Below are positions 8,060 through 17,007 of a stretch of DNA of 64,000 nt, piece after piece. Below the pieces are notes generated by a model that saw nothing but the letters and a program-made list of their open reading frames with translations, ran no database searches and was not told the DNA's origin. The position numbers and the translations under genes are program-made. The stretch covers positions 310,001 through 374,000 of the forward strand of contig NZ_BMRM01000008.1 in the NCBI RefSeq assembly GCF_014648635.1, written 5' to 3'. Within the stretch, counting starts at the first letter, position 1. Every line of letters begins with the position of its first letter. The stretch comes from Streptomyces cinerochromogenes. GTDB lineage: Bacteria > Actinomycetota > Actinomycetes > Streptomycetales > Streptomycetaceae.

Positions 8060-8703
8060 GTGGCTACTGGCCCTGGTGGGCCGGCGCTGCCGGACTCGCA
8101 CTGATCACCATCAACTACGCCCTCACCACCGACCGGTCCTTCGGGGTGTCGTCCGCGTGGGACCGCGTGCTGCACTGGCGCAGGGAACGCCGCCTCGAGG
8201 AGATGGACGCGGAATTCACCGACGAGCGCGCTCTCGCTGACGCTCTCGCAGCAGCTACGGCAGAGCACTTCGGCACCAGCCCCACCGCGCCGCCTGCCCC
8301 GTACGGGACTTCACAGCTGCTCGAGACAGGCGCCGAGCCGACGGTGAACGAGGACACCTCGGTGACGAACCCCGGCCCGGCCCCGCTCGTGACCCAGGCC
8401 GCCCTGCTGATATCGATCTTCTTCGGCGGACTGATCGCCGCGGTCACCTCCGGGCGGTTCCACCTCCGCTTCGACATGGGCCCGGGCTTCCGGAACGTGG
8501 TCACCGCACATCCGGCCACCATGACCGTCCTGCTGTTCCTCGGGGGCGTTCTGGTCGGCTTCGGCACCCGGCTGGCCGGCGGGTGCAGCTCCGGCCACGG
8601 ACTCAACGGCTGCGGCCGTCTACGCCCGGTCAGCCTCGTGGCGACCGCCGTGTTCTTCGGCACCGCCGTCGCGGTGTCGTTCCTGCTGTGGAAGGTGATC
8701 TGA
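8056..8703 (+). CDS. YeeE/YedE-family sulfur transporter, first half
   Basis: The 215-residue membrane protein starts at ATG 8056, with GGGAGG seven bases upstream. After one N-terminal membrane segment (WWAGAAGLALITINYAL) there is a 90-residue cytoplasmic-type stretch, then three more membrane segments and the signature GTRLAGGCSSGHGLNGCGRL. The GGCSSGHG motif, with its cysteines, is the hallmark of YeeE/YedE (TsuA-like) proteins that import thiosulfate or related sulfur species. It is about half the length of full TsuA; the following gene supplies the second half. The long soluble insert after the first helix is unusual. Confidence 0.85.
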   Translation: MSGYWPWWAGAAGLALITINYALTTDRSFGVSSAWDRVLHWRRERRLEEMDAEFTDERALADALAAATAEHFGTSPTAPPAPYGTSQLLETGAEPTVNEDTSVTNPGPAPLVTQAALLISIFFGGLIAAVTSGRFHLRFDMGPGFRNVVTAHPATMTVLLFLGGVLVGFGTRLAGGCSSGHGLNGCGRLRPVSLVATAVFFGTAVAVSFLLWKVI

Positions 8704-9119
8704 TGCGTACCCGGGGTGCGATTCTGCTGGCCAACATCATCACCGGGCTGACACTCGGCTACACCGTCTCCAACATCGGCTTCGGCGACTACACCGAACT
8801 GAACCGCATGTTCACCTTCCAGGACCTGCGCATGCTCCTCTCCTTCGCCGGCGCCGTCGTGATCATCGTGTGCGCGTTCGCTCTGCTGCGGGTCCGCCGC
8901 ACCCCGGGGCGCATCCATGCCGGCGTGATCCCCGGCGCGGTGCTGTTCGGTACCGGCTGGGCGATCTCAGGCGGATGCCCGGCCATCCCGATCGTCCAGG
9001 TCGCCTCCGGATACCTGCCCGCCCTCGTCACCATCCTCGGCGTCACCGTCGGTATCCGGCTGTGCCGCTGGGCCAACGCCCGCTACTTCCACCTGGACCG
9101 CGGCTCCTGCGGCCTGTGA
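8703..9119 (+). CDS. YeeE/YedE-family sulfur transporter, second half
   Basis: The 138-residue protein overlaps the previous gene by one base (TGATG). It has four predicted membrane segments: AILLANIITGLTLGYTVS, LLSFAGAVVIIVCAFAL, AGVIPGAVLFGTGWAISG and LPALVTILGVTVGIRL. GTGWAISGGCPAIPIVQV contains the second conserved cysteine motif of the family. Together with the first half it should form a heteromeric sulfur-compound channel, the arrangement seen in split YeeE/YedE pairs. It ends in a short basic tail containing a single cysteine (GSCGL). Confidence 0.85.
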   Translation: MRTRGAILLANIITGLTLGYTVSNIGFGDYTELNRMFTFQDLRMLLSFAGAVVIIVCAFALLRVRRTPGRIHAGVIPGAVLFGTGWAISGGCPAIPIVQVASGYLPALVTILGVTVGIRLCRWANARYFHLDRGSCGL

Positions 9120-9613
9120 CCAGGGACATCCCCCGACAGCCCGCCGACACGAACGACCGCGTGGGGGTGAGCCTCCGTATCGCTCTGCTCGGGCCCATCC
9201 GGCCCACACCGACCCGTTGCCGTCTCCGACGGCGCCAGTCGCACACGTGTACCCGGTAGACGTCGCCGGCCGCTGCCGGTCATGCTCGTCCGCCTTCCGG
9301 TCCGACGGCTCATCGCGGAGCCGACGGCGGAGCGCTCGGACGGTCGGAACCGTGACGACGGCTGGTCGGGGCATCGCGATCGAGACACACCCGGCCGGCC
9401 CGGTACCAGCGACGTACCCTCCCCGGTCGGCGGGCGACACGGCGGAAGGCGGGACACCCCGGTCACAGATCTTTCAGGGTGGTCCGAAGCTAAGATCGAG
9501 TATCTTCTGTCGACCCGGGTCCGGGAGCCCTGACCTGGGGAAATCAGCAGGAGCTGTCCTGCGGCGCGGTGGCGATGGATCATCCTGTCCCGCTCTCCGG
9601 GTACCGTCAGGGT
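9120..9613. other. Intergenic region upstream of RNase J
   Basis: About 490 bases without a supportable gene. A short inverted repeat AAGAT/ATCTT (9492-9506, 5-base loop) lies about 110 bases before the RNase J start and could be an operator; no clear promoter was identified. Confidence 0.4.
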
Positions 9614-11299
9614 ATGAGTCATCCGCACCCCGAGCTGAAAGCCGCCCCGCCCCTTCCCGAAGGAGGGCTGCGGGTCATCGCCCTGGGCGGCCTGGGTGAG
9701 ATCGGCCGCAACATGACCGTCTTCGAGCACGCGGGCAAGCTGCTCATCGTCGACTGTGGCGTGCTGTTCCCCGAAGAGACGCAGCCCGGCGTGGACGTGA
9801 TCCTGCCGGACTTCACCTCGATCCGGCACCGGCTGGACGACATCGTGGCCGTGGTACTCACCCACGGCCACGAGGACCACATCGGCGGCGTGCCGTACCT
9901 GCTGCGCGAGCGGAGGGACATCCCGGTCGTCGGTTCCAAGCTGACGCTGGCGTTCCTGGAGGCCAAGCTCAAGGAACACGGCATCCGCCCGCGCACGGTG
10001 CGGGTCCGGGAGGGCGACCGCCGTGCCTTCGGTCCCTTCGACTGCGAGTTCGTGGCGGTCAACCACTCCATCCCCGACAGCCTCGCGGTCGCGATCCGCA
10101 CCCGGGCCGGGATGGTGCTGCACACCGGCGACTTCAAGATGGACCAGTTCCCTCTCGACGACCGCATCACCGATCTGCGCGCCTTCGCCCGCCTCGGCGA
10201 GGAGGGCGTGGACCTGTTCCTCACCGACTCCACGAACGCCGAAGTACCCGGCTTCACCACCTCCGAGCGTGAGCTGAACCCGGCGATCGAGCAGGTGATG
10301 CGCACCGCGCCGCGCCGGGTCATCGTCTCCAGTTTCGCCAGCCACGTGCACCGCATCCAGCAGGTCCTGGACGCCGCCCACCAGCACGGCCGCAAGGTCG
10401 CCTTCGTCGGCCGGTCGATGGTCCGCAACATGGGCATCGCCCGTGACCTGGGCTATCTGAACGTCCCCTCCGGTCTGGTCGTGAGCACGAAGGAGCTGGA
10501 GAAGCTCCCGGATCACAAGGTCGCTCTGGTGTGCACCGGCTCCCAGGGCGAACCGATGGCCGCGCTGTCACGGATGGCCAACCGCGACCACATGATCCGC
10601 ATCGGCAAGGACGACACCGTCCTGCTCGCCAGCTCCCTCATCCCCGGCAACGAGAACGCCATCTACCGGGTGATCAACGGACTCACCCGGTGGGGTGCCC
10701 ACGTGGTCCACAAGGGCAACGCCAAGGTGCACGTCTCCGGGCATGCCAGCGCCGGCGAACTCGTCTACTGCTACAACATCGTCAAGCCGCGCAACGTCAT
10801 GCCCGTGCACGGCGAATTCCGCCACCTGCGGGCCAACGCCGACCTCGCCATCCGTACCGGTGTCGACCCCGACCGGGTCGTCATCGCCGAGGACGGCGTC
10901 GTCGTCGACCTGGTCGACGGGCGCGCATCCATCACCGGCAAGGTCCCCGCCGGCAACGTCTACGTGGACGGCATGGAGGTCGGCGGTGCCACCGAGGCAT
11001 CCCTGAAGGACCGCCTCACTCTCGCCGCCGAAGGCGTGGTCACGGTGGTGGCGATCGTCGACGCCGACACCGGCGCCCTCGCCGAGGCCCCCGACTTCCT
11101 GGCCCGGGGCTTCGTCCACGACGACGCCACCTTCGAGCCGGTCGTCCCCGTCATCGAGAAGACCCTGGCCACCGCGGCCGAGGAGGGCGTCGGGGACGCG
11201 CGCCAACTCGAACAACTCCTCGCCCGCGCCGTGGCGAACTGGGCGTTCCGCACCCACCGCCGCAAGCCCCTCATCATCCCGGTCATCATCGACGCCTGA
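9614..11299 (+). CDS. rnj: Ribonuclease J (metallo-beta-lactamase/beta-CASP)
   Basis: RNase J is a dual 5'-to-3' exonuclease and endonuclease acting on mRNA and rRNA in the cytoplasm. The 561-residue product has the metallo-beta-lactamase motif LTHGHEDHIGG, the HTGDFKMDQ motif, the beta-CASP segments SSFASHVHRIQQ and VCTGSQGEPMAA, and the NVMPVHGEFRHL motif, then the C-terminal domain. ATG 9614 gives MSHPHPELKA, the normal family start in Streptomyces, although the upstream GTCAGGGT is a weak ribosome site. The main Streptomyces rnj normally sits beside dapA/thyX, so this isolated, somewhat divergent copy is probably a paralogue (inference from memory of that locus). Confidence 0.93.
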   Translation: MSHPHPELKAAPPLPEGGLRVIALGGLGEIGRNMTVFEHAGKLLIVDCGVLFPEETQPGVDVILPDFTSIRHRLDDIVAVVLTHGHEDHIGGVPYLLRERRDIPVVGSKLTLAFLEAKLKEHGIRPRTVRVREGDRRAFGPFDCEFVAVNHSIPDSLAVAIRTRAGMVLHTGDFKMDQFPLDDRITDLRAFARLGEEGVDLFLTDSTNAEVPGFTTSERELNPAIEQVMRTAPRRVIVSSFASHVHRIQQVLDAAHQHGRKVAFVGRSMVRNMGIARDLGYLNVPSGLVVSTKELEKLPDHKVALVCTGSQGEPMAALSRMANRDHMIRIGKDDTVLLASSLIPGNENAIYRVINGLTRWGAHVVHKGNAKVHVSGHASAGELVYCYNIVKPRNVMPVHGEFRHLRANADLAIRTGVDPDRVVIAEDGVVVDLVDGRASITGKVPAGNVYVDGMEVGGATEASLKDRLTLAAEGVVTVVAIVDADTGALAEAPDFLARGFVHDDATFEPVVPVIEKTLATAAEEGVGDARQLEQLLARAVANWAFRTHRRKPLIIPVIIDA

Positions 11300-11333
11300 G
11301 CCCGGCCCGGCAGCACGGTCCCCGTCCCTGCCT

Positions 11334-11369
11334 CGGCACCGCCCGCGACGGATCTCCCGGGCGGTGCCG
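11334..11369 (+). terminator. Strong hairpin downstream of RNase J
   Basis: CGGCACCGCCCG (11334-11345) and CGGGCGGTGCCG (11358-11369) form a perfect 12-bp stem with a 12-base loop, 35 bases after the stop codon. It lies between convergent genes and may serve both. Confidence 0.75.
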
Positions 11370-11451
11370 CCCCGGTCGGTTGCCGCTCCTTCTTCTCCCG
11401 GTTCGCCCCTCGGCGCCCGCTCCATGCACCACGCCCGCTCGCGGTTCTCTC

Positions 11452-11485
11452 ATCCGTGGAGTTCCGTGGAGTTCCGTGGAGTCCG
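11452..11485. repeat. Short tandem repeat, 10-bp unit
   Basis: Three consecutive copies of a unit close to GTTCCGTGGA lie between the RNase J terminator and the MerR gene. No function is evident. Confidence 0.7.
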
Positions 11486-11585
11486 GCGGCGCGTTGAGCC
11501 GCCTGAGCCGCGGACCGGCGGTGCGGTCCGTCGGCGGCCTCGTCCGCCTGCAGTGCGTCGGGTGCCTCGGGTTCGGGCGTTCTGA

Positions 11586-11930
11586 TCAGGTTGATGTCTT
11601 CGGGCGAGGCTCGCGGCCCTCGGCGCGCAGTTGCTCGTTGATGCGCAGCGCTTCTTCGAGCTGGTCTTCGAGGATGACGATGCGGCAGGCGGCCTCTATG
11701 GAGGTGCCCTGGTCGACGAGTTCGCGGGCGCGGGCAGCGATGCGCAGCTGGTACCGGGAGTAGCGGCGATGGCCGCCGTCGGAACGCAGCGGGGTGATCA
11801 GGCGGTGGTCACCGAGGGCACGGAGGAAGGCAGGGGTGGTGCCGAGCATCTCGGCGGCGCGGCCCATGGTGTAGGCGGGGTAGTTGTCGTCGTCGAGAGG
11901 GCCGACGGGACGGGAACCGGCAGGCGGCAT
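11586..11930 (-). CDS. MerR-family transcriptional regulator
   Basis: The 114-residue protein has an N-terminal MerR winged helix: YTMGRAAEMLGTTPAFLRAL, then HRLITPLRSDGGHRRYSRYQ, followed by a helical region (IEAACRIVILEDQLEEALR) that would form the dimerising coiled coil. There is no effector domain and no cysteine set, so it is of the short type common in Streptomyces. The ATG at 11930 follows AAGAAGAGG; an upstream in-frame extension of 17 residues is less likely. It stands alone and its targets are unknown. Confidence 0.85.
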   Translation of the reverse strand: MPPAGSRPVGPLDDDNYPAYTMGRAAEMLGTTPAFLRALGDHRLITPLRSDGGHRRYSRYQLRIAARARELVDQGTSIEAACRIVILEDQLEEALRINEQLRAEGREPRPKTST

Positions 11931-12481
11931 AGACCTCTTCTTTCGGGGACGCGTCGGGGGGCCCGGGTGCCGTACCGGCACCCGGGCCCCGAGCTTTCAA
12001 CACCATCTACCGGCGCACTGCGCCGGCCCTCTTCTTCCGCAGGTACCGCCTGGGAGGGCGGGATTGCGGGGATCGCGGATGCGTGACCGGGGACCACCTT
12101 CCAATCCGGGGCCTTGCGGTACCCGGGCGGACTGCTTCCTCGCCCGGGCGATCCTGATGGCGTTCTGCTCCTTACCTTTCGATTACGCGGATACCGCGGG
12201 TGCTGCTCACAGCCCTGCTGGGCCGTGTCCTTCTGAGCTGCCTGCACAGCAGTTCGTGCCTGCTGTGCCCACTTCGACTTCTGGGTACGAAGACAACGCT
12301 AACCCCGTGGCGGCGGCATGTCTATCGTCGCCACGACAGTTTTTCTGCATGGAACGTGCGCCTGCTTCCACCTCGGACGCACCTGGAGTCCCCCGTCACG
12401 TCCCCTCGCCAGGACAGGACGACGGCACGGACGGAGGGCGCCATGCGGCGAAGCCGGTGCCCCGCGAACCGGCTCACCGCG
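11931..12481. other. Intergenic region, nothing recognised
   Basis: About 550 bases between two minus-strand genes. I found no coding frame with plausible composition and start, and no clear hairpin or repeat. Confidence 0.4.
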
Positions 12482-12970
12482 TCATTCCGAAGGAATACGA
12501 AACTCGAATTCGGGACGGTCCCACAGGACGGCGGGCGGGTTCGCGAGGGCGGTCCCGGTCCGTATCGCCCCGACGCGGTGGTAGAAGTCCTCGGCGGGAC
12601 GATGCGAGACGACCTTGACGCGGTCGAGCCCGGCGGCACGGGCCTCGGACTGCATGTGCGCGACGAGCAGTCGTCCGATGCCCCGTCCTTGCGCTTCGTC
12701 GGCGACGAACAGCAGGTCGAGCTCCGGTGGAGCGAGCACGAGCGAGTAGAAGCCGAGGACCCGGCCTCCCTGCTCGTCGGAGCCGACGGCCACGTAGGTG
12801 CGGTGGGCCTCGATGTAGTCGGGACCGACCCGGTAGCCCGCGACTGCGGCCGCGTACTTGCCCTCGTAGGCGCCTGAGCCACGCACGAGCCGGGTGAGCC
12901 TTTTGGCATCCCGCGCGACGGCCCTCCGTATGGTGACCTGCTGACTGATCGGGGAGGTGCGTGAACCCAT
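12482..12970 (-). CDS. GNAT-family N-acetyltransferase
   Basis: The 162-residue protein shows the GNAT fold: VTIRRAVARDAKRLTRLV at the start, YVAVGSDEQGGRVLGFYSL, then LDLLFVADEAQGRGIGRLLV (the acetyl-CoA motif A with QGRGIG) and VVSHRPAEDFYHRVGAIRTG at the C-terminus. The substrate is unknown. ATG 12970 gives a complete N-terminus but has no obvious Shine-Dalgarno sequence, so the exact start is uncertain by a few codons. The gene stands alone. Confidence 0.85.
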   Translation of the reverse strand: MGSRTSPISQQVTIRRAVARDAKRLTRLVRGSGAYEGKYAAAVAGYRVGPDYIEAHRTYVAVGSDEQGGRVLGFYSLVLAPPELDLLFVADEAQGRGIGRLLVAHMQSEARAAGLDRVKVVSHRPAEDFYHRVGAIRTGTALANPPAVLWDRPEFEFRIPSE

Positions 12971-13537
12971 CGGGAGAGTATGTCGCACCGGGGGGGTGCC
13001 TTCGTTCGGAGGGTTCGGCAGGCGTTCCTGCACCGCTCTCGTCCTCGCCCGCTTGCAAGGCCCGGACACCGGCCCCTGGACGCTTCGCAAGACAGTGCGA
13101 TTCCGAAATCGACGGCAGGTGAATCGTCGTCCGCGGGTTGAAAACCGAGGGACGTGGCACCCGTCCGGCGGCGGGCCGGCCACGCGAACCACGTCTCGTA
13201 GAGGCCAACGGTCCGGCAATGAGCCGCTAGGCCGCACGAGGCCGGTACGACCCGCCGGCCCGGTTGTCGTCGCGGGGCTGCCCGGCGACAACCGGTGCGG
13301 CCGGCCCGAGCCGTTACCGGGACGCCCATGGCAAGGGCACCATGGCGGATGCTCCCCATCGTCCGGACTCCCTCGCAGCGGTTGCCGAACTCGTCCGTCT
13401 CGCCACCCGGCCGCGGTGTCACCGTTTCCCCTGCCCCCTCCGGCCCGGCCGGACGGGCCGGGCGCGTGCCCGGACGCCGCACGCGCGCGAGGCACGCAGA
13501 GTGCCGCTGAGGCGGCCGGACTGCGGGACTGATCGAC
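12971..13537. other. Intergenic region, nothing recognised
   Basis: About 570 bases upstream of the acetyltransferase gene. Several frames are open but none has a ribosome site or recognisable protein; these look like chance open frames in GC-rich DNA. Confidence 0.4.
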
Positions 13538-13780
13538 TCAGCCGCCGCTCTTGCGCCTGAACGACCGCTGGCTCGCAGCCGGGCCGTGCGCTGCGCGCAC
13601 CTTGGACGCATCCGGGTTGGCGCCGACATCGGCCGCGTCCCCCTGCGCACCGCGCTTGCGCTCCAGGGCTTCACGGAACTTGCGCTTGAGGTCGTAGTTG
13701 CCGTCGCTGTCCGGCTCCAGAGGGGACGTCTCCGGGGCAGCCGGCTCCGAACCTTCCGTAGATACGGGCTCTGCGGTCAT
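13538..13780 (-). CDS. DUF5302 family small protein
   Basis: The 80-residue protein is acidic and disordered at the N-terminus (MTAEPVSTEGSEPAAPETSP) and then has the recognisable block YDLKRKFREALERKRG, ending in a basic tail (SQRSFRRKSGG). This pattern is that of DUF5302, a small family of unknown function found in Streptomyces and relatives. AGGAGG five bases before ATG 13780 makes the start secure. It could be cotranscribed with the helicase gene 150 bases upstream. Confidence 0.8.
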   Translation of the reverse strand: MTAEPVSTEGSEPAAPETSPLEPDSDGNYDLKRKFREALERKRGAQGDAADVGANPDASKVRAAHGPAASQRSFRRKSGG

Positions 13781-13930
13781 GGTGACCTCCTGGGTTCGGG
13801 GGTGGGCCAGCACAGCTTGTCATGCCGGGCGAGGCCCGGGACGCCGACAACATCATCCTGTTCCGTTTCGGGACGGGCTCAGGGCTGTCGATCCCGTGGT
13901 GACGAGACTCGCGGACAGGGCAAGTGGGTC

Positions 13931-15346
13931 TCAGCCGCTGCGACGGACGCGGGCGGCCTTGCGGGCCTCGGCGAGCTTGCGGGCCTCGCCGGCCTTGCGG
14001 GACGTGCCGCGGGCACCGCGGGAGGTGTCCTTGCTGGTGCCGAGGCCGCGGAAGGGAGCGTTGCTGTTCTTGGGCCGGGGGACGGCGGGCCCGCCGTCGA
14101 GCGGGGTGCCGGAGGGAGTCCTGGCGCCGGTGATCCGGCTCAGCTCCGCCTCGCCCGAGCGCACCTTGGTGACGGTCGGCTCGATGCCGGCCTCGGCCAT
14201 CATGCGGCTCGTCTCGCGGCGCTGGCCCGCCGGCACGAGCGTGACCACGCTGCCGGACTCGCCGGCGCGGGCGGTGCGGCCGGCCCGGTGCACATAGTCC
14301 TTGGGGTCCGTGGGCGGGTCGACGTTGACCACGAGATCGAGGCCGTCGACGTGCAGGCCACGGGCCGCGACGTTGGTCGCCACCAGAGCGGTGATCTCGC
14401 CGTTCTTGAACTGCGCCAGAGTCCGTGTGCGCTGCGGCTGGGACTTGCCGCTGTGCAGGGCCCCGGCGTGCACCCCGCTGGCCCGCAGGTGCCGGGTGAG
14501 CTGGTCGACGGAGTGCTTGGTGTCGAGGAACAGCAGTACGCGGCCGTCGCGGGCGGCGATCTCCGTGACGACGGCGTAGCGGTCGGGGCCGTGGACGACC
14601 AGAACGTGGTGCTCCATCGTCGTGACCGTGCCCGCGGGCGGGTCGACCGAGTGGACGACGGGGTCGTGCAGGTAGCGGCGGACCAGCAGATCGACGTCGC
14701 GATCCAGAGTGGCCGAGAACAGCATCCTCTGACCGTCGGGGTGTACCTGGTCAAGGACGTCGACGACCTGCGGCAGGAATCCCAGGTCGCACATCTGGTC
14801 GGCCTCGTCCATCACGGTGATCCTCACCCGTCCCAGGCGGCAGGCGTTGCGCTCGATCAGGTCGTGCAGGCGGCCGGGGGTGGCGACGACCACCTCGGCT
14901 CCCTGGCGCAGCGCGGCGACCTGCCGGCCGATCGACATGCCGCCGACGACCGTGGCCATCCGCACCTGCAGGGCCTCGGCGTACGGCGTCAGCGCCTCGG
15001 TGACCTGTTGGGCCAGCTCCCGGGTGGGCACGAGGATCAGAGCGTACGGCTGCTTCGGTTCGGCGCGCCGCCCGGCCGTGCGCGTCAGCAGCGGCAGGCC
15101 GAAGGCGAGCGTCTTGCCCGATCCGGTGCGTCCACGTCCCAGGACGTCGCGCCCCTTCAGGGCATCGGGAAGTGTGGCGGCCTGGATCGGAAAAAGTTCA
15201 CGCATCCCGAGTCGGCTCAGTGTCCGCAGCACCCCGGCCGGCAGTTCCAGACCGGCGAAGGAGACGGCCGGGGGCAGCGCCGGGATCGTGGCCTCGGGCC
15301 GGGCGGGACCGCCGTGAGCGATGCCGGAGTCATCGGGGTGCTTCAT
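13931..15346 (-). CDS. DEAD-box ATP-dependent RNA helicase
   Basis: The 471-residue protein has the full set of DEAD-box motifs: FPIQAATLP (Q motif), GRTGSGKT (Walker A), PTRELAQQ, VMDEADQM (DEAD), FSATL (SAT), VATNVAARGLHVDGL and HRAGRTARAGE (motif VI). Such enzymes unwind RNA in ribosome assembly or mRNA decay, often in the cold. The C-terminus (about residues 395-471) is basic and lysine/arginine-rich (KAGEARKLAEARKAARVRR) and probably binds RNA non-specifically. ATG 15346 follows GGAAGG with six bases spacing. Confidence 0.94.
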   Translation of the reverse strand: MKHPDDSGIAHGGPARPEATIPALPPAVSFAGLELPAGVLRTLSRLGMRELFPIQAATLPDALKGRDVLGRGRTGSGKTLAFGLPLLTRTAGRRAEPKQPYALILVPTRELAQQVTEALTPYAEALQVRMATVVGGMSIGRQVAALRQGAEVVVATPGRLHDLIERNACRLGRVRITVMDEADQMCDLGFLPQVVDVLDQVHPDGQRMLFSATLDRDVDLLVRRYLHDPVVHSVDPPAGTVTTMEHHVLVVHGPDRYAVVTEIAARDGRVLLFLDTKHSVDQLTRHLRASGVHAGALHSGKSQPQRTRTLAQFKNGEITALVATNVAARGLHVDGLDLVVNVDPPTDPKDYVHRAGRTARAGESGSVVTLVPAGQRRETSRMMAEAGIEPTVTKVRSGEAELSRITGARTPSGTPLDGGPAVPRPKNSNAPFRGLGTSKDTSRGARGTSRKAGEARKLAEARKAARVRRSG

Positions 15347-15748
15347 GAACAGCCTTCCGCAGAGGAACGAACCGAGGAAGGCCCGGCAGGCTGGTCCAGC
15401 CCACGCACAAGCGGAACCGAACGGGCAGAACGCCTACCGCGACGACCACGCAAACGCACAACGATAACACAAGGCGCGCCATCGCCCGTGATACCGATCG
15501 CCCCTCGCGCGTGCACCGACGCAGCCCGGCAGCCCTTCCGGCGAAGCCCGGCAGCCCCACTCCTGTCTCACCGGACCGGTATCGGTGGTGGTCGCCGCAC
15601 GTGGACGCGGTACAGGGTCGGCAAGCCGGACACCGACCGGCCCCGACCCTTCGCCCCAAGGGGCCGTGCTCGTGACCGTCCGGTCCGCCCGGCCCGAGGG
15701 CGACCGGATACAGTGCGCGGGACGGCAGCCTGGTCAGGGAGGGCAAGC
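15347..15748. other. Divergent intergenic region
   Basis: About 400 bases between the helicase (minus) and metallophosphoesterase (plus) genes. It must carry both promoters; no clear motif was identified. A less GC-rich patch lies at 15425-15480. Confidence 0.4.
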
Positions 15749-16969
15749 GTGACCACCACCAGCAACACCCGGCCCGCCGACGGTGAGGCGCAGGCGCCGC
15801 GGCGGAGCCGGCTGCACCGCCTGATGCGCTTCCTCCCCCTGGTCGCCCCCGTCCTGTTGTGGGCCGTGCCCTGCTGGGTGCTCCTGTACACCGGCCAGCA
15901 CTGGCCGCTGCCCGTCGCACTGGCCGGCACCGTCCTGTTCGTCCTCGGCCTCATGTGTATGCCGCTCGCGATGGTCCGCGGCCACGGCCGGCGCCAGCAG
16001 GACCGGGCGGCGATCGTCGGTGACACCCTGCTGGGCACCAGCTGGGTCCTGTTCACCTGGTCCGTTCTGCTCGGCGTCCTCTTGCGGCTCGCCCTGACCG
16101 CGGCCGGCGTCGGCGAGAGCCATGACCGGGCCCGGATCGTCACCTGGGCCGTCCTCGGCGTCACCGCCGTACTGCTCGCCTGGGGGTACGCCGAGGCCCG
16201 CCGCGTTCCCCGCGTGCGCCGACTCGACGTGCAACTCCCGCGGCTGGGCGCCGGACTGGACGGCCTGCGTGTCGTCCTCCTCACCGACACCCACTACGGC
16301 CCACTCGATCGCGCCCGCTGGTCGGCGCGGGTGTGCGAGAGGGTGAACAGCCTGGAGGCCGACCTGGTCTGCCACACCGGCGACATCGCGGACGGCACGG
16401 CCGAACGCCGCCGCGCCCAGGCCGTCCCACTCGGTACCGTGCGGGCCACCCGTGCCCGCGTGTACGTCACCGGCAACCACGAGTACTACAGCGAGGCCCA
16501 GGGCTGGGTCGACCTGATGGACGAGCTGGGCTGGGAGCCGCTGCGCAACCGCCACCTGCTGCTCGAACGCGGAGGCGACACCCTCGTGGTCGCCGGCGTG
16601 GACGACGTCACCGCCGAGTCCTCCGGTCTGGCGGGCCACCGCGCCCACCTCGCCGGAGCCCTGAACGGCACGGATCCCGACCTGCCCGTCCTGCTCCTGG
16701 CACACCAGCCCAAGTTCATCGGCCGGGCGGCAGCCGCCGGTGTCGACCTCCAGCTTTCCGGCCACACCCACGGCGGCCAGATCTGGCCCTTCCACCACCT
16801 GGTCCGCATCGACCAGCCCGCCCTCGCCGGCCTCAGCCACCACGGCACCCGCACCCTCCTCTACACCAGCCGCGGCACCGGCTTCTGGGGACCGCCGTTC
16901 CGCGTCTTCGCCCCCAGCGAGATCACCCTGCTCGTACTCCGCTCCCCCCACCTGCCCACCGCGCCGTAG
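15749..16969 (+). CDS. Membrane-anchored metallophosphoesterase
   Basis: The 406-residue protein has four predicted N-terminal membrane segments (about residues 25-45, 50-75, 95-120 and 130-150), then a YkuE/YaeI-like metallophosphoesterase domain. Metal-binding motifs are LLTDTHYG (DxH), VCHTGDIADG (GD), TGNHEYY (GNHE), LLLAHQPKF (H) and LSGHTHGGQIWPF (GHTHGGQ). It is probably a phosphodiesterase acting on a lipid or cell-envelope substrate at the membrane. GTG 15749 with GGAGGG upstream is used; a far longer reading of the same frame runs antisense through the helicase gene and is not credible. Confidence 0.9.
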   Translation: MTTTSNTRPADGEAQAPRRSRLHRLMRFLPLVAPVLLWAVPCWVLLYTGQHWPLPVALAGTVLFVLGLMCMPLAMVRGHGRRQQDRAAIVGDTLLGTSWVLFTWSVLLGVLLRLALTAAGVGESHDRARIVTWAVLGVTAVLLAWGYAEARRVPRVRRLDVQLPRLGAGLDGLRVVLLTDTHYGPLDRARWSARVCERVNSLEADLVCHTGDIADGTAERRRAQAVPLGTVRATRARVYVTGNHEYYSEAQGWVDLMDELGWEPLRNRHLLLERGGDTLVVAGVDDVTAESSGLAGHRAHLAGALNGTDPDLPVLLLAHQPKFIGRAAAAGVDLQLSGHTHGGQIWPFHHLVRIDQPALAGLSHHGTRTLLYTSRGTGFWGPPFRVFAPSEITLLVLRSPHLPTAP

Positions 16970-16970
16970 C

Positions 16971-16994
16971 ACCGGACGGGCCCACAGGTCCGGT
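16971..16994. terminator. Hairpin between convergent genes
   Basis: ACCGGAC (16971-16977) pairs with GTCCGGT (16988-16994) around a 10-base loop, immediately after the metallophosphoesterase stop and just before the end of the acyl-CoA dehydrogenase gene, so it probably terminates both. Confidence 0.6.
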
Positions 16995-17007
16995 CGCAGA
17001 GGCAGAC

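Noticed and set aside
13586..15748. Long plus-strand open frame continuous with the metallophosphoesterase
   Set aside because: It runs antisense through the DUF5302 and DEAD-box helicase genes; the encoded sequence is low-complexity G/A/V/R. The real start with a ribosome site is GTG 15749.
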